Assembly (NCBI RefSeq): GCF_035690525.1 | Contig: NZ_DASSKM010000178.1 | Span: 15,733-79,732, forward strand | Length of the DNA stretch: 64,000 nt | From: Salinisphaera sp035690525 | Lineage (GTDB): Bacteria; Pseudomonadota; Gammaproteobacteria; Nevskiales; Salinisphaeraceae | Direction: 5' to 3' | Shown here: piece after piece, positions 15,716 to 24,276 of the stretch | How positions within the stretch are numbered: the first letter of the stretch is position 1 | Layout: every line of letters starts with the position of its first letter | Position numbers and translations under genes: made by a program | The notes under the pieces: generated by a model | Database searches by the model: none | What the model was told of the DNA's origin: nothing | What the model saw: only the letters and a program-made list of their open reading frames with translations

Positions 15716-18061
15716 ATGCGATACATGCTGGTGGCTGCTGCGGCCGTGCTCGCAGTGAATACGACGGCGTTCGCGGCCGGTGCCGCGAACACTTATGTGG
15801 TGAGCGGCTACTCGGCGGCCGCTTCGACGACCGATCCCGTGGGCAGCTATTCCTCCGGTGGTTCGACCACCGACCCGGTGGGGAGCAGCGCGGGGGTACC
15901 GGGGCATTTGACGTACGGCGTCGTCGCGACTTATGGCTCGAATGGCGGTTCGTCGGACGACGACTCTTCTTCGGATGACGATACGTCGGGCGGTCCGCCG
16001 CCGCCGGCAGGTGATCAGGCCATCGTCGCGCTCAAGGTGGAACGCGTCTCCGGCCAGCGGACAGACGGCCGCATGGTGACATTCGGCCAAGTCTTCAAAC
16101 AGGGCGATGTGCCCGACGGCCGGTCCGTGACCGCCGAGGTGGGTGGCCGGGCGATCCCGACCCAGGTCGATCCCAAGGCCACTTGGGACGACGGATCGCT
16201 GCGGCACGCCGTGATCACGATTCGTCTTCCCGACGCGCCGGGCGCAAGCGGCACCACGGTCCAGTTGGTCAAAACCCAGGCGAGCGACCGCTCGAAATCC
16301 GCGCTGACTATCGGCGATCTGTTGGCCACCGATTTTGCCGGCCGGGTATCCATCCGCGGCCAGGGCGGGCGTCGTCAGACCAATGCCCGGCGGTTGCTGC
16401 GTGAGGTGGCCCAGTCGGGCGGCTGTGCGCGCTGGTCACGCGAGTGCAAACACTGGCTGTCCGGGCCGCTGGTCTCGGAATGGATCGTCGGTGGGCCGGT
16501 GGCCGGCGGCCACGGATCGGGGACGCCGAATCTGGCGGTCTATTTCAATATCCGTGCCTACGCCGGGCCCAACGGCGGGATCGAGCGCGCGCGCGTGGAT
16601 ACCGTGGTGGAAAACGATTGGGCCTATGTGGCCGATCCACGGAACCTGCACTACACGGCGGATATAAAGGTCGGCGGGCAGCATTATCGCGTGCCCGGAT
16701 TGACGCACTATCGCCAGGCGCGTTGGCATCACGTGCTCTGGTGGCACGGCGATCCGGGGCTGTACGCCCGGATCGACACCGATTATCTGCAGGCCACGAA
16801 AGCGATCTCAGAGTACGCCGATATTGCGCCGGACACCGGCTTTTTGAATTCGCGCCCCCAGCAGTTTCCACCGATGAGCAACGGCAATCAGACGGCCTAT
16901 ATGGGCGACGCCGGAGCCCAGGCCGCCATCGGCCCGTTGCCGCGCTGGAGTTCGACCTTCGCGGTTTCGGGCAACTACCATGCATTCCGCTGGATGCTGG
17001 CCAACGACAGCGCCGTCGGCAGTTACAGCTTTCATTATCGCGATCGCGAGACCGGACGGCCGCTCACGATTACCCGGCATCCGTACGTCACCATCGCGGA
17101 TTACAACCATGCCAGCCGTGCCGGTGGGCGGTTCGCCCGCGATCTGCTGCCGGACTGCCACGGCGATTGTTCCTCGCCGTATACATACAATATCGCCCAC
17201 CAGCCCTCGATCGGCTATCTGGCCTATCTGGTCACCGGCGATTTCTACTATCTCGAGGAGATGCAGTTCGCCGCCGCCTACGACGAACTCTGGGCCAATC
17301 CGTCGTACCGCGAGCATGCCCGTGGCATATTGCGCGGTGCTCAGGGACAGGTGCGGGCCCAGGCCTGGGCGCTGCGCGATATCAGCGATGCCGCTTTCGC
17401 CACCCCCGACCGGGACCCGATGAAGCCCTATTTCCAGGGCCTGATCAAAAATATCCTGAGCGACTACAACGACTACTACGTCGGCACCGGTGTGAATCCG
17501 CTGCATACGCTGGTCGGCAACCAGGCCATCCGTTACCCGAGCCACGGACGCGAGAAGGTAGCCATCGCGCCCTGGCAGGCTGATTTCTTCACCTGGGCGG
17601 TCGGCCATGCCGCCGAACAGGGTATGCCGGGCGCCGAATCGTTTCTGAGTTGGCTGGCGCCGTTTCAGATTCAGCGCATGACCGGCTGGATCGGCAAGCC
17701 CGATTCCGGCTTCTGTTGGCTGGAGGCCTCAACTTATACCCTGCAACTGCGGGACAGCCGGAACAGCCCGATTTATTCGGACATGAGCGAGGTCTATCAG
17801 GCCAACTTTCCGCGTCTCGTGGGTCTCGATTGCAACAGCCCGAGCATGGTCCGGCGCATCGGTTCGGATAAGCTGGGCGAAATGGTGGGGTTCCCGTCCT
17901 CGCCGGCCGGTTTTCCCGCCAATTTCCAAATTGGGCTCGCGATGGCCGTCGAGAGCGGCGCCGACCAGGCCGGCAAGGCATGGCAGCTGTTCGAAAACCG
18001 GCAGAGCCAGCCGGACTACAGCAATTATCCGAACTTCGCGGTCGTGCCCCGTAATCAGTAA
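15716..18061 (+). CDS. Large secreted protein with a RIFT-type beta domain, possible polysaccharide-active enzyme
   Basis: 781 residues. Signal peptide 1-22 (MLVAAAAVLAVNTTAFAAGA). Residues 30-100 are low complexity, with two STTDPVGS repeats, an Asp/Ser run and a PPPP hinge. From about 103 comes a beta domain (ALKVERVSG...GQVFKQGDVPDG...DDGSLRHAVI) like the N-terminal RIFT-type barrel domains of exo-rhamnogalacturonan-lyase/YetA relatives. The rest, with many Trp/Tyr/His residues, resembles an alpha-toroid carbohydrate enzyme. Enzyme class and substrate are not certain. The GEMM riboswitch upstream puts it under cyclic-dinucleotide control, fitting a role in matrix turnover. Confidence 0.75.
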   Translation: MRYMLVAAAAVLAVNTTAFAAGAANTYVVSGYSAAASTTDPVGSYSSGGSTTDPVGSSAGVPGHLTYGVVATYGSNGGSSDDDSSSDDDTSGGPPPPAGDQAIVALKVERVSGQRTDGRMVTFGQVFKQGDVPDGRSVTAEVGGRAIPTQVDPKATWDDGSLRHAVITIRLPDAPGASGTTVQLVKTQASDRSKSALTIGDLLATDFAGRVSIRGQGGRRQTNARRLLREVAQSGGCARWSRECKHWLSGPLVSEWIVGGPVAGGHGSGTPNLAVYFNIRAYAGPNGGIERARVDTVVENDWAYVADPRNLHYTADIKVGGQHYRVPGLTHYRQARWHHVLWWHGDPGLYARIDTDYLQATKAISEYADIAPDTGFLNSRPQQFPPMSNGNQTAYMGDAGAQAAIGPLPRWSSTFAVSGNYHAFRWMLANDSAVGSYSFHYRDRETGRPLTITRHPYVTIADYNHASRAGGRFARDLLPDCHGDCSSPYTYNIAHQPSIGYLAYLVTGDFYYLEEMQFAAAYDELWANPSYREHARGILRGAQGQVRAQAWALRDISDAAFATPDRDPMKPYFQGLIKNILSDYNDYYVGTGVNPLHTLVGNQAIRYPSHGREKVAIAPWQADFFTWAVGHAAEQGMPGAESFLSWLAPFQIQRMTGWIGKPDSGFCWLEASTYTLQLRDSRNSPIYSDMSEVYQANFPRLVGLDCNSPSMVRRIGSDKLGEMVGFPSSPAGFPANFQIGLAMAVESGADQAGKAWQLFENRQSQPDYSNYPNFAVVPRNQ

Positions 18062-18070
18062 AGCCCGAAG

Positions 18071-18099
18071 CCGGTTCGTTGGACCAGCGAGCCGGTTTT
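18071..18099 (+). terminator. Rho-independent terminator
   Basis: CCGGTTCG (18071-18078) pairs with CGAGCCGG (18088-18095) with one G-T wobble and is followed by TTTT. It starts ten bases after the stop codon of the riboswitch-controlled gene. Confidence 0.75.
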
Positions 18100-18192
18100 G
18101 TACCAGACCTCGTAAAGGCAAAACGGCACCGCGGCCGGGCGCGCCAGGCGCTGAGGATCTGATCCGCAGTGAAGGTTTCATAGAAAAATCTT

Positions 18193-18271
18193 CCGCAGAT
18201 CAACGCAGATTCACGCAGAGGGCGGTTCAGTTGGCAAACCGCTATCTGCGTGAATCTTCGTCGATCTGCGG
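18193..18271. repeat. Inverted repeat of CCGCAGATCAACGCAGAT-type units (R1-related)
   Basis: Two 26-base arms (18193-18218 and 18246-18271) are inverted copies differing at two positions, around a 27-base centre. They are built of roughly ten-base steps (CCGCAGATCAACGCAGATTCACGCAG), the same style as the R1 core. A single arm of this type occurs at 57967-57994. Confidence 0.75.
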
Positions 18272-18328
18272 ACATGCTGTCTTTTTCGGGTCGCTACCCG
18301 GCTCGCCCGAAACGACGCTTGCTTGTCG

Positions 18329-18416
18329 AACAGATCCGCTCGGGCGCGGTAGAGCGCCGAGATAGCCTCGTCACCGTGGCCGTCGGCCATAAGCTGATCG
18401 TAGTCCTGGCGCGTTC
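18329..18416 (-). pseudogene. Remnant of a second 3-hydroxyisobutyrate-dehydrogenase-family gene (3' end only)
   Basis: Read on the minus strand these 88 bases match the last part of the intact gene at 21574 (its bases 22343-22430) with nine differences, about 90 percent identity, mostly at third codon positions. The coded segment RTRQDYDQLMADGHGDEAISALYRARADLF is recognisable, but the stop and everything upstream are gone. On the 5' side the match breaks off at GAACGC, where R1-like sequence (TCCGCAAATGAACGC) takes over. Confidence 0.8.
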
Positions 18417-18460
18417 ATTTGCGGATTATTTTTTCTTACAATATGTAGGTACCGGTATTT
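18413..18460 (-). repeat. Half R1-like element next to the gene remnant
   Basis: On the minus strand this reads from a degenerate ATAC...TACCTAC end through an A-rich stretch to TCCGCAAATGAACGC, like one half of R1 copy 2, then switches into the dehydrogenase remnant at the shared word GAACGC. The remaining gap between 18100 and 18499 (apart from the entries listed here) shows nothing recognisable. Confidence 0.45.
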
Positions 18461-18499
18461 CTGAAGATGCCGGGCGGTCGGAGCTTATCTGCGGCCGGA

Positions 18500-21400
18500 T
18501 CAATGTTTATCGAGCGACAATCGGACAGCCGGTTTGGCGCCCTCGTTTTCCAGCACTTTCGGCGTGCCGCCGAGGATACGGTCGGGATTGACGTCGCGAG
18601 CGGCCAGATAGTCCTGGATGGCTTTTTGGCGCATGCGGGCGAGTTGTTCGAGTCGCGCATGGCGCGCTTGTTCGGTTAAATTGTTCAGGTTCAGCGCCCG
18701 GGCATCGGCCGGCACCGCCTGGCCGGTCACGCGCAGCGTCCAGTCCGGGTGGTCGCTCATGGCCTGGGCGATTAGCGTCATATAGGTGCGATCATCCGGC
18801 CGCACGTAATGTTTGCCCACGGCGAAAATTGCCGGCCGATCCTCCACCGAACGGAACAGATTGAGGAAGCTGTTCTTGAGGTTGTTGAGCAGGCCAACCG
18901 GCGAATAGTTCGACAGCAGGGCGGTGCGCAGCCCCGCGAGCACGGCTTCGCGGATCAGGTTGTCGATCGAGAAGTAGGGGTTGGTGACGTCGCCGAGTAT
19001 TTTGGTGCGGAAGTGGATGATGTCGTTCTTTCCGCGCAAGAGCTTCAGGGCCGTGCTCATCGAGATGCCGAAGGCGATGTCGGTATTCGCGGTGGTGCTG
19101 TCGGCCAGCCGGAGGTTGGTCAACGTGGTGTCGAGCACGCCGTCGAGCTGGCCCCGGGTGGCCGAGATATTGAGCGTGCCGTCGGCGACGCCGTTGGCGA
19201 TCCGGCGGTTCATCGCGGCATTGAGGTAGCCGGACATCGGCGGCAGCGCCAGCGATCGCAGCCAGACGTCGAGATCCATGCGAATGCCCCCGGGCGCGAA
19301 CGGCGCGATCTCGCCGCGGCTGTCGAGATGACCGTAGGCCCCCACGTCGAGACCCAGCGTATAGCTGGCGCTCTGGTCGGGTTTGGCGGTATCGAGATGA
19401 TCCAGCGTGAAGTCGAGCCGGGACCCGGTGATTTCGACCGTCGGTGTAACCGTGGTGTCCACGAAGGCGATGGACGGGCCGGACAGCTCGAGATGATCCA
19501 CGGCGAAGGTCGTCGCGCCCGCCGAATCGCCGTCGATCGGCGTGTCGGGCCGCTTCGCGCTTGCCGACGACGATGAGTTGTCGCTCGGGCCGCCGACGAA
19601 CCGGCTGATCACGCCCATGCCGCCGGCGTCGCGGCGGGTATGAATATTGACGTCGTCAAGGACGAGGCTGTGCATGCGGTAATGGGTCCATTGCTTTAGC
19701 GAGAATTGGCTGGCCTTCATCGACACCGCTTGAACGACAGCGCTATCGGTGTCGGTGTCGCCGAGAAGGCGCAGGCCGCTGGCCTCGATTTCATCCAGCC
19801 CAATCGAGCCGAGCCCGTCGATATCGATGCCCGAAACATCGACCTCCAGTAGCCGGGCCCACGGCGCGTCGATCGCGCTGTCCATGACGTTCAGCTTGTG
19901 GCTGTACGCAGAGCCGGATACGGTCAGCCGCAGCGCCTTACCGGTCGCGTCGGGCTGTTCGGCGTACCGGCCGTCGAAGCCGAACGTGGCCGCCGACATC
20001 GTCACCGGCGCGCCCGCGATGGCCAGATGCACGTCGTCGGCATCCAGCTTGCCGCTGGCACGGCGCGAGAACAGCTTGGCGCTGTGCAGGCTTATGCGGC
20101 CTTGCCAGTCGACATGGCCGGCGCTCATGTGGCTGGTTTTCGGGATATCGAAGACGAACCGATCGCCGGCCAGCGAACCGTCGGCATCGACCTGCGTGCC
20201 GTTGCCGGTGAGCCGCGTTGTGGTTTGGCCGTTCCAGTCGAGCGACCGGCTGGTGATAGCGAGGGTCTCCGGCACGGCGAACGACATGGCGCTGGTGGTG
20301 AGAACGCCGTCGGTATCGATACGGGTGGCGTCCGGCGTCAGCGTGAGGTCGATCGCCCCGGCGAGGTGCGTCGCGTCGCTGGATAACGCGAGCCGGTCGC
20401 CGGAAGTCAGGCGGGTGCGCCGCGCATCGAGATTGCCGTTGCTGGTCACGCGCGTGGCGGCGTTGCCGAGTTCGGCCGTCGCCTGGCCGGTCCACGTCGC
20501 GCTCTGCTGACTGAAGTCGAGCTGATCGGCGCGTCGAACCTTGACCTCGGACAATTTCACTGTGCCGTTGACGGTGATCCGGCCGGGTTGCCGGTCGGTT
20601 GGCCACAGCCGCGCCTGCTCGTTGCCTTGCCAAGAGAGCAGGCCGCCGCGCACAGCAATACCGCCGGTCGTGTTAAGGCGTGCGTCGCGCCAGCGGCCTT
20701 GACCCTTGAGGTCGAGGTCGAGCTCGCCGTTGGCGTGGTACACGATCGAGGCCCGTTGATTGGCGTCGAACGTGCCGCCCAATGCGGTGATGTAATACGG
20801 GCGCGCCAACGGCGACAGCGCTTGCATGGCAAAATCCGAAGCCTCGATCGAGAACTGCGCGCGCCAGTTGGCGCCGAGCGGGTGGGCCCTGCCGTCGAGG
20901 GTCAGCCGGCCGCCGGCCGCCTCCAATCGGGTGTGGATTTCGGTGGCCTGCTTCGGTTGCCAGGTCGCGATCGGGCCGATTTCCAGCCGCGCGATGCCCA
21001 GTGCCTGATCGATAGCCGGCCGATCGCCGCGGGCGGGCTCGCGGTAGTGCAGTTTCACGTCCGCGATCGATATCTCGTCGACACCGAAGCCCCAGCCGCT
21101 CCGGTCGCCGCCGGAAGACGATACCGGGATCGCGACGCCGGCGACGGTGAACTGCCCCTTCGCGTTCCGGCCGGCGTCGATGCGGGCGTGGCTGAGGTGG
21201 ATCTCCGACAGCTTGATATGGTGATCAAGCAACGGCCAGTAATCGATATCCACCGCGAGACGGCCGATCGAGAAACCGCGGCCGTTCGGGCCGTGGCCGC
21301 GCACGTCGTTCAGGCTGATTTGGCCGGTGAAGATATCGGCATCCACATCGCCGATATCGGCCGTGATACCTTCGGCCCGCAGATAATGCCGGAGCACGTG

Positions 21401-21502
21401 CCGCACCACGAAGGGCGGGGCGATGACGAGCGCGGCGACCGTCACCGCCAGTAGCGCGCCGATTGCGATCAACGCCCATCGCGCGCCTCGTCTGACTGCC
21501 AT
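18500..21502 (-). CDS. DUF748 / AsmA-like large envelope protein
   Basis: 1000 residues. One N-terminal membrane anchor (about 8-32, WALIAIGALLAVTVAALVIAPP) is followed by a very long, repetitive beta-strand-rich periplasmic region with many LDGxxxLxxD-like strands (LDLDLKGQGRW, LDVGAYGHLDSRGEIAPF). The C-terminal 120 residues carry a charged helical part (DARALNLNNLTEQARHARLEQL) typical of DUF748. AsmA-like/DUF748 proteins are bridge-like envelope proteins linked to outer-membrane lipid homeostasis; exact cargo is unknown here. It is divergent from the dehydrogenase gene at 21574. Confidence 0.8.
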   Translation of the reverse strand: MAVRRGARWALIAIGALLAVTVAALVIAPPFVVRHVLRHYLRAEGITADIGDVDADIFTGQISLNDVRGHGPNGRGFSIGRLAVDIDYWPLLDHHIKLSEIHLSHARIDAGRNAKGQFTVAGVAIPVSSSGGDRSGWGFGVDEISIADVKLHYREPARGDRPAIDQALGIARLEIGPIATWQPKQATEIHTRLEAAGGRLTLDGRAHPLGANWRAQFSIEASDFAMQALSPLARPYYITALGGTFDANQRASIVYHANGELDLDLKGQGRWRDARLNTTGGIAVRGGLLSWQGNEQARLWPTDRQPGRITVNGTVKLSEVKVRRADQLDFSQQSATWTGQATAELGNAATRVTSNGNLDARRTRLTSGDRLALSSDATHLAGAIDLTLTPDATRIDTDGVLTTSAMSFAVPETLAITSRSLDWNGQTTTRLTGNGTQVDADGSLAGDRFVFDIPKTSHMSAGHVDWQGRISLHSAKLFSRRASGKLDADDVHLAIAGAPVTMSAATFGFDGRYAEQPDATGKALRLTVSGSAYSHKLNVMDSAIDAPWARLLEVDVSGIDIDGLGSIGLDEIEASGLRLLGDTDTDSAVVQAVSMKASQFSLKQWTHYRMHSLVLDDVNIHTRRDAGGMGVISRFVGGPSDNSSSSASAKRPDTPIDGDSAGATTFAVDHLELSGPSIAFVDTTVTPTVEITGSRLDFTLDHLDTAKPDQSASYTLGLDVGAYGHLDSRGEIAPFAPGGIRMDLDVWLRSLALPPMSGYLNAAMNRRIANGVADGTLNISATRGQLDGVLDTTLTNLRLADSTTANTDIAFGISMSTALKLLRGKNDIIHFRTKILGDVTNPYFSIDNLIREAVLAGLRTALLSNYSPVGLLNNLKNSFLNLFRSVEDRPAIFAVGKHYVRPDDRTYMTLIAQAMSDHPDWTLRVTGQAVPADARALNLNNLTEQARHARLEQLARMRQKAIQDYLAARDVNPDRILGGTPKVLENEGAKPAVRLSLDKH

Positions 21503-21573
21503 GCCTTCGTCGGTTTCGGCCCTCGGGTTCGGCAGCTTATCATCGATCGAAAGCCACGCATGGAAACGGTGTC

Positions 21574-22440
21574 ATGAACAGTGCATTTCTCGGACTCGGC
21601 GGCATGGGCCACGGCATGGCCGCCAACCTCAAACAAGCCGGTCTGCTGACCGCGGTCTATAATCGCACCGCGAGCCGGGCCGAAGACTTTGCCGCCGAGC
21701 ACGGCGTCGAAGCCGTTGCCGCACCGGCCGAGGCGGCCGCGCACGCCGAGGCGATCGTGCTCTGTGTATCGGCCGACGACGACGTGCTGGAAATGGTGGA
21801 TGCGTTGACCGGCGCGCTAACCGACCGGCACGTCGTGATCGACTGCTCCACGGTCGCCGGCGATACCGCGAAGGAAGCCGCCCGCCGCGTCGCCCAAACC
21901 GGAGCGGCCTTCGTCGATGCGCCGGTCTCCGGCGGCACCGAAGGCGCGGCCAACGGCACCTTGGCCATCATGGTCGGCGCCGACGACGCCGTGTTCGAAC
22001 GCGTCATGCCGGTACTGGAAGCGATGGGCGCGGGTATCACGTTGATGGGGCCGATCGGTTCCGGCCAGGCCACCAAGGCCGTCAACCAGATCATGGTGGC
22101 CGGCATCAATCAGGCGGTGTGCGAGGCCATGCGCTTCGCGGCGGCCATGGACCTGCCGCTGGAAAAGGTGGTCGACGTGGTCGGCTCGGGCGCGGCTGGC
22201 AACTGGTTCGTCGATCATCGCGGCAAGACCATGGTGCGCGACGTGTTCGAGCCCGGGTTCAAGCTCAAACACCACCACAAGGATCTTGGTATCTGCTTGC
22301 ATATGGCCGGACTGAAGAACGGCGAACTGCCGTTGTCGGCCAGAACGCGCCAGGACTACGATCAACTCATGGCCGCCGGCCACGGCGACGAGGACATCTC
22401 GGCGCTGTACCGCGCCCGGGCGGATCTTTTTGGTAAATAG
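21574..22440 (+). CDS. NAD(P)-dependent oxidoreductase, 3-hydroxyisobutyrate dehydrogenase family
   Basis: 288 residues, a normal length. N-terminal Rossmann fold with GLGGMGHGMAANL (GxGxMGxxM), the substrate-binding segment FVDAPVSGGTEGAANGTL, and the catalytic lysine in GSGQATKAVNQIM; then the helical C-terminal domain with FKLKHHHKDLGI. Such enzymes oxidise 3-hydroxy acids (3-hydroxyisobutyrate, tartronate semialdehyde reduction, and related); the exact substrate is not determinable. A 3'-end remnant of a paralogue lies at 18329. The cassette array starts shortly after its stop. Confidence 0.88.
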   Translation: MNSAFLGLGGMGHGMAANLKQAGLLTAVYNRTASRAEDFAAEHGVEAVAAPAEAAAHAEAIVLCVSADDDVLEMVDALTGALTDRHVVIDCSTVAGDTAKEAARRVAQTGAAFVDAPVSGGTEGAANGTLAIMVGADDAVFERVMPVLEAMGAGITLMGPIGSGQATKAVNQIMVAGINQAVCEAMRFAAAMDLPLEKVVDVVGSGAAGNWFVDHRGKTMVRDVFEPGFKLKHHHKDLGICLHMAGLKNGELPLSARTRQDYDQLMAAGHGDEDISALYRARADLFGK

Positions 22441-22571
22441 TTGAATCTCCGCTCGAACTACCGTGCTGCTGAAATACAAAAATACTTTTTCACTTATGAG
22501 TAGACTTGAACATCCCCTATTCCTTCGCTGCGGCAAGAGTTGCACGAGGTTTGAAGCCCAAAAAATCGCTC
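22441..22571. other. Left edge of the cassette array, no gene
   Basis: AT-richer sequence between the dehydrogenase stop and the first attC-like site, with no ORF of note and no attI or integrase that I can identify. It may be what is left of a cassette or of the array's original boundary. Confidence 0.4.
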
Positions 22572-22656
22572 AGTCAACCGCCCGAAGCGCTGGCGCGCTT
22601 CGGGTTTCTCCGCGCCTGCGGCCGCTCCGGCGGCAACTGACCTTGGGCGCTGTGAA
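22572..22656 (+). repeat. attC-like recombination site a (degenerate)
   Basis: AGTCAACCGCCCGAAG at the left pairs with CTTGGGCGCTG at the right with an unpaired base, around the inner motif TTTCTCCGCG...GCGGCCGCTCCGGCGGCAAC shared with sites b and d. The right-hand core reads GCTGTGA instead of GTTRRRY, so this site is probably weak or dead. Confidence 0.65.
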
Positions 22657-22737
22657 GTCAAGATCGTATTAATCCTACTTAAGTTTCAGGCATACCCGTC
22701 GATAAAGATTTAAAGGTCCGTTGTCGGGAGGGCGCTC

Positions 22738-23478
22738 GTGGTATCCAATGTCACTGCTTATACAGTATCTTCTGCCGCGACAAGGGCTAAATCCACCTCC
22801 CATACTTATCTCGTAACAAACAAGCCTTCAGCCCCGGGTGGCCAAGCTGATATTACTGCACAAGAAGGCATATCACTGAGCGTAACCAGTCGCCAACTGG
22901 CTCAAAGCGCCATTGCTGCCGATAAGCGCGATGCGTCCATGACCCGGTCCGAGTTGGCCGATGAAGCCAAGCGCCTGCGCAATCAATTCAGCGGGTCGGG
23001 ATACAATCGCGAATTGGCTGCTCAAGAGGTGCCCGATACGGAAAATCCGGCCCTGTTGGCAAGAGCCAAACAAGCCACCGCATTTGTGCAGAGTCGTCAG
23101 GCGCATAGAGGCCATAGCACGGTGGAGAATCCTTTTCACAATTTATCGTATGAGCAGCTAACACTGATCATGTACGACGATAGCGGACGTTTCACCAAAA
23201 ACGAGCGGCATGTGGCTTGGCTAGAGCAATATGACCGTCGCGAGGAATGGGCAGAAAAAGTAGTCGCGCAGGCACACCGTGAATATCAGGCCACGGGTCA
23301 GAACGATCATTTCTATCAAGCATGTATTGATCATTACAATGGTCTGCCACGCATCGAGCGAGTACAGTTTCCGGTCGATTATGTGCCACGATTGAAATAT
23401 TGGATCGCTAATAATAAACCCGCTGAAAAATCCAGCTATTTGGAAATTTTACTTGGTCAATTTGATGGTAACGGCTAA
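22738..23478 (+). CDS. Cassette-borne protein of unknown function
   Basis: 246 residues, soluble, without signal peptide or membrane segments. A Ser/Thr/Ala-rich N-terminal half (1-70) is followed by a more conserved-looking part: NPFHNLSYEQLTLIMYDDSGRFTKNERHVAWLEQYDRREEW, then FPVDYVPRLKYWI near the end. I recall similar NERxAAW-type hypothetical proteins in pseudomonads but no function. The GTG at 22738 has GGGAGG six bases upstream. The stop lies inside the left core of attC site b, the classic gene-cassette layout. Base composition is lower in GC than the flanking chromosome. Confidence 0.75.
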   Translation: MVSNVTAYTVSSAATRAKSTSHTYLVTNKPSAPGGQADITAQEGISLSVTSRQLAQSAIAADKRDASMTRSELADEAKRLRNQFSGSGYNRELAAQEVPDTENPALLARAKQATAFVQSRQAHRGHSTVENPFHNLSYEQLTLIMYDDSGRFTKNERHVAWLEQYDRREEWAEKVVAQAHREYQATGQNDHFYQACIDHYNGLPRIERVQFPVDYVPRLKYWIANNKPAEKSSYLEILLGQFDGNG

Positions 23479-23564
23479 ACCTAAGCCTGAGCCCTAAGAG
23501 CTGGCGCGGCTTGGGCCCTCCGCGCTTGCGGCGCTCCGGCGGCAACCGAATTCGGGCGTTAGTA
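23474..23564 (+). repeat. attC-like recombination site b
   Basis: Begins GCTAAACCTAAGCC, overlapping the upstream stop codon, and ends GGGCGTTAGTA. Left CCTAAG/GCCC can pair with right GGGCGTTAG; the inner part CCTCCGCGCTTGCGGCGCTCCGGCGG resembles sites a and d. Cleavage would fall in the G|TTAG at 23558. Confidence 0.85.
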
Positions 23565-23583
23565 CTTAAAGAAGGAGAACAAT

Positions 23584-23760
23584 TTGCGCATTAGGGTAAT
23601 AAAAATTACGCAAGACAACATCAATAACAACCATTTGTACTTCGCGAATGCCATGAATCTATTTCCGAAGAATGCTTTCGGTGGATCATTCGCTGCTGAA
23701 ATGCTGGTTCAGCAGCTCTTTAAGGCGCATTGCGAGAATAGGTGTGCCAGTTCAAACTGA
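23584..23760 (+). CDS. Small cassette ORF, function unknown
   Basis: 58 codons from a TTG start with a strong ribosome site (AAGGAGAAC, five bases before it), 19 bases after attC site b and in the array's direction. The product starts MRIRVIKITQDNINNNHLYF and holds FPKNAFGGSF; no family recognised. Low GC, unlike the chromosome. Position and ribosome site are the reasons for calling it a gene. Confidence 0.6.
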   Translation: MRIRVIKITQDNINNNHLYFANAMNLFPKNAFGGSFAAEMLVQQLFKAHCENRCASSN

Positions 23761-23830
23761 CACTATTTCGGCATTATGCGCGAGGGTGGCTTGAGCCACG
23801 AAGAAAAAGATGACACATCTATAAACTCCT

Positions 23831-24160
23831 GTGCGTCATTTTTTTCACTCTGTACTATTCATTATTTGCATCGCCTTAGTTGCCAACGGCTTTGTATGCA
23901 TCTATGTGACAATTCTCGCTGCACTTATTACGTTCAACCCTCCCGATCAGGCCATGGGATTCGGTATTTACGTAATTCTTTGCTTCGTAAGCACATCATT
24001 CATGTCTTTATTTTCTTTCTTATTTAAAGAAAAAGTAATCGCAGCTACAACTATTCTGGGTATTTTCATACGCCTTACTTTGCTTTCGTTTATAACCACT
24101 GTCTGCGGTATCGGTGTACTATGGTTACCAAGCATACTGATAATGTCCGATATCGTATAA
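23831..24160 (+). CDS. Small membrane protein in the second cassette
   Basis: 109 residues with three or four hydrophobic helices (about 5-36, 42-66, 70-90 and 85-105) and almost no soluble part, so an inner-membrane protein. The frame opens right after a stop, and the GTG at 23831 has no convincing ribosome site; a transcript shared with the 58-codon ORF upstream is possible. The stop at 24158-24160 lies in the left core of attC site c. GC is very low for this genome. Not recognised. Confidence 0.55.
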   Translation: MRHFFHSVLFIICIALVANGFVCIYVTILAALITFNPPDQAMGFGIYVILCFVSTSFMSLFSFLFKEKVIAATTILGIFIRLTLLSFITTVCGIGVLWLPSILIMSDIV

Positions 24161-24257
24161 CAAATTGCTGCAGTTGACCGACCTAAGCGCTGGCGCGCTT
24201 TGGATTGCCTTCAAAGGCTACGTCTGCCCCGTCGATAACTGAGCCTAGGCGTTATGC
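24155..24257 (+). repeat. attC-like recombination site c
   Basis: About 103 bases from GTATAAC (overlapping the upstream stop) to GTTATGC. CGACCTAAGCGC on the left can pair with GAGCCTAGGCG on the right. The inner part (GCCTTCAAAGGC...TCTGCCCC) differs from sites a, b and d, so this site has another ancestry. The metallo-beta-lactamase start lies 20 bases further on. Confidence 0.8.
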
Positions 24258-24276
24258 AGAAGAAAGGTAGGCCTAC

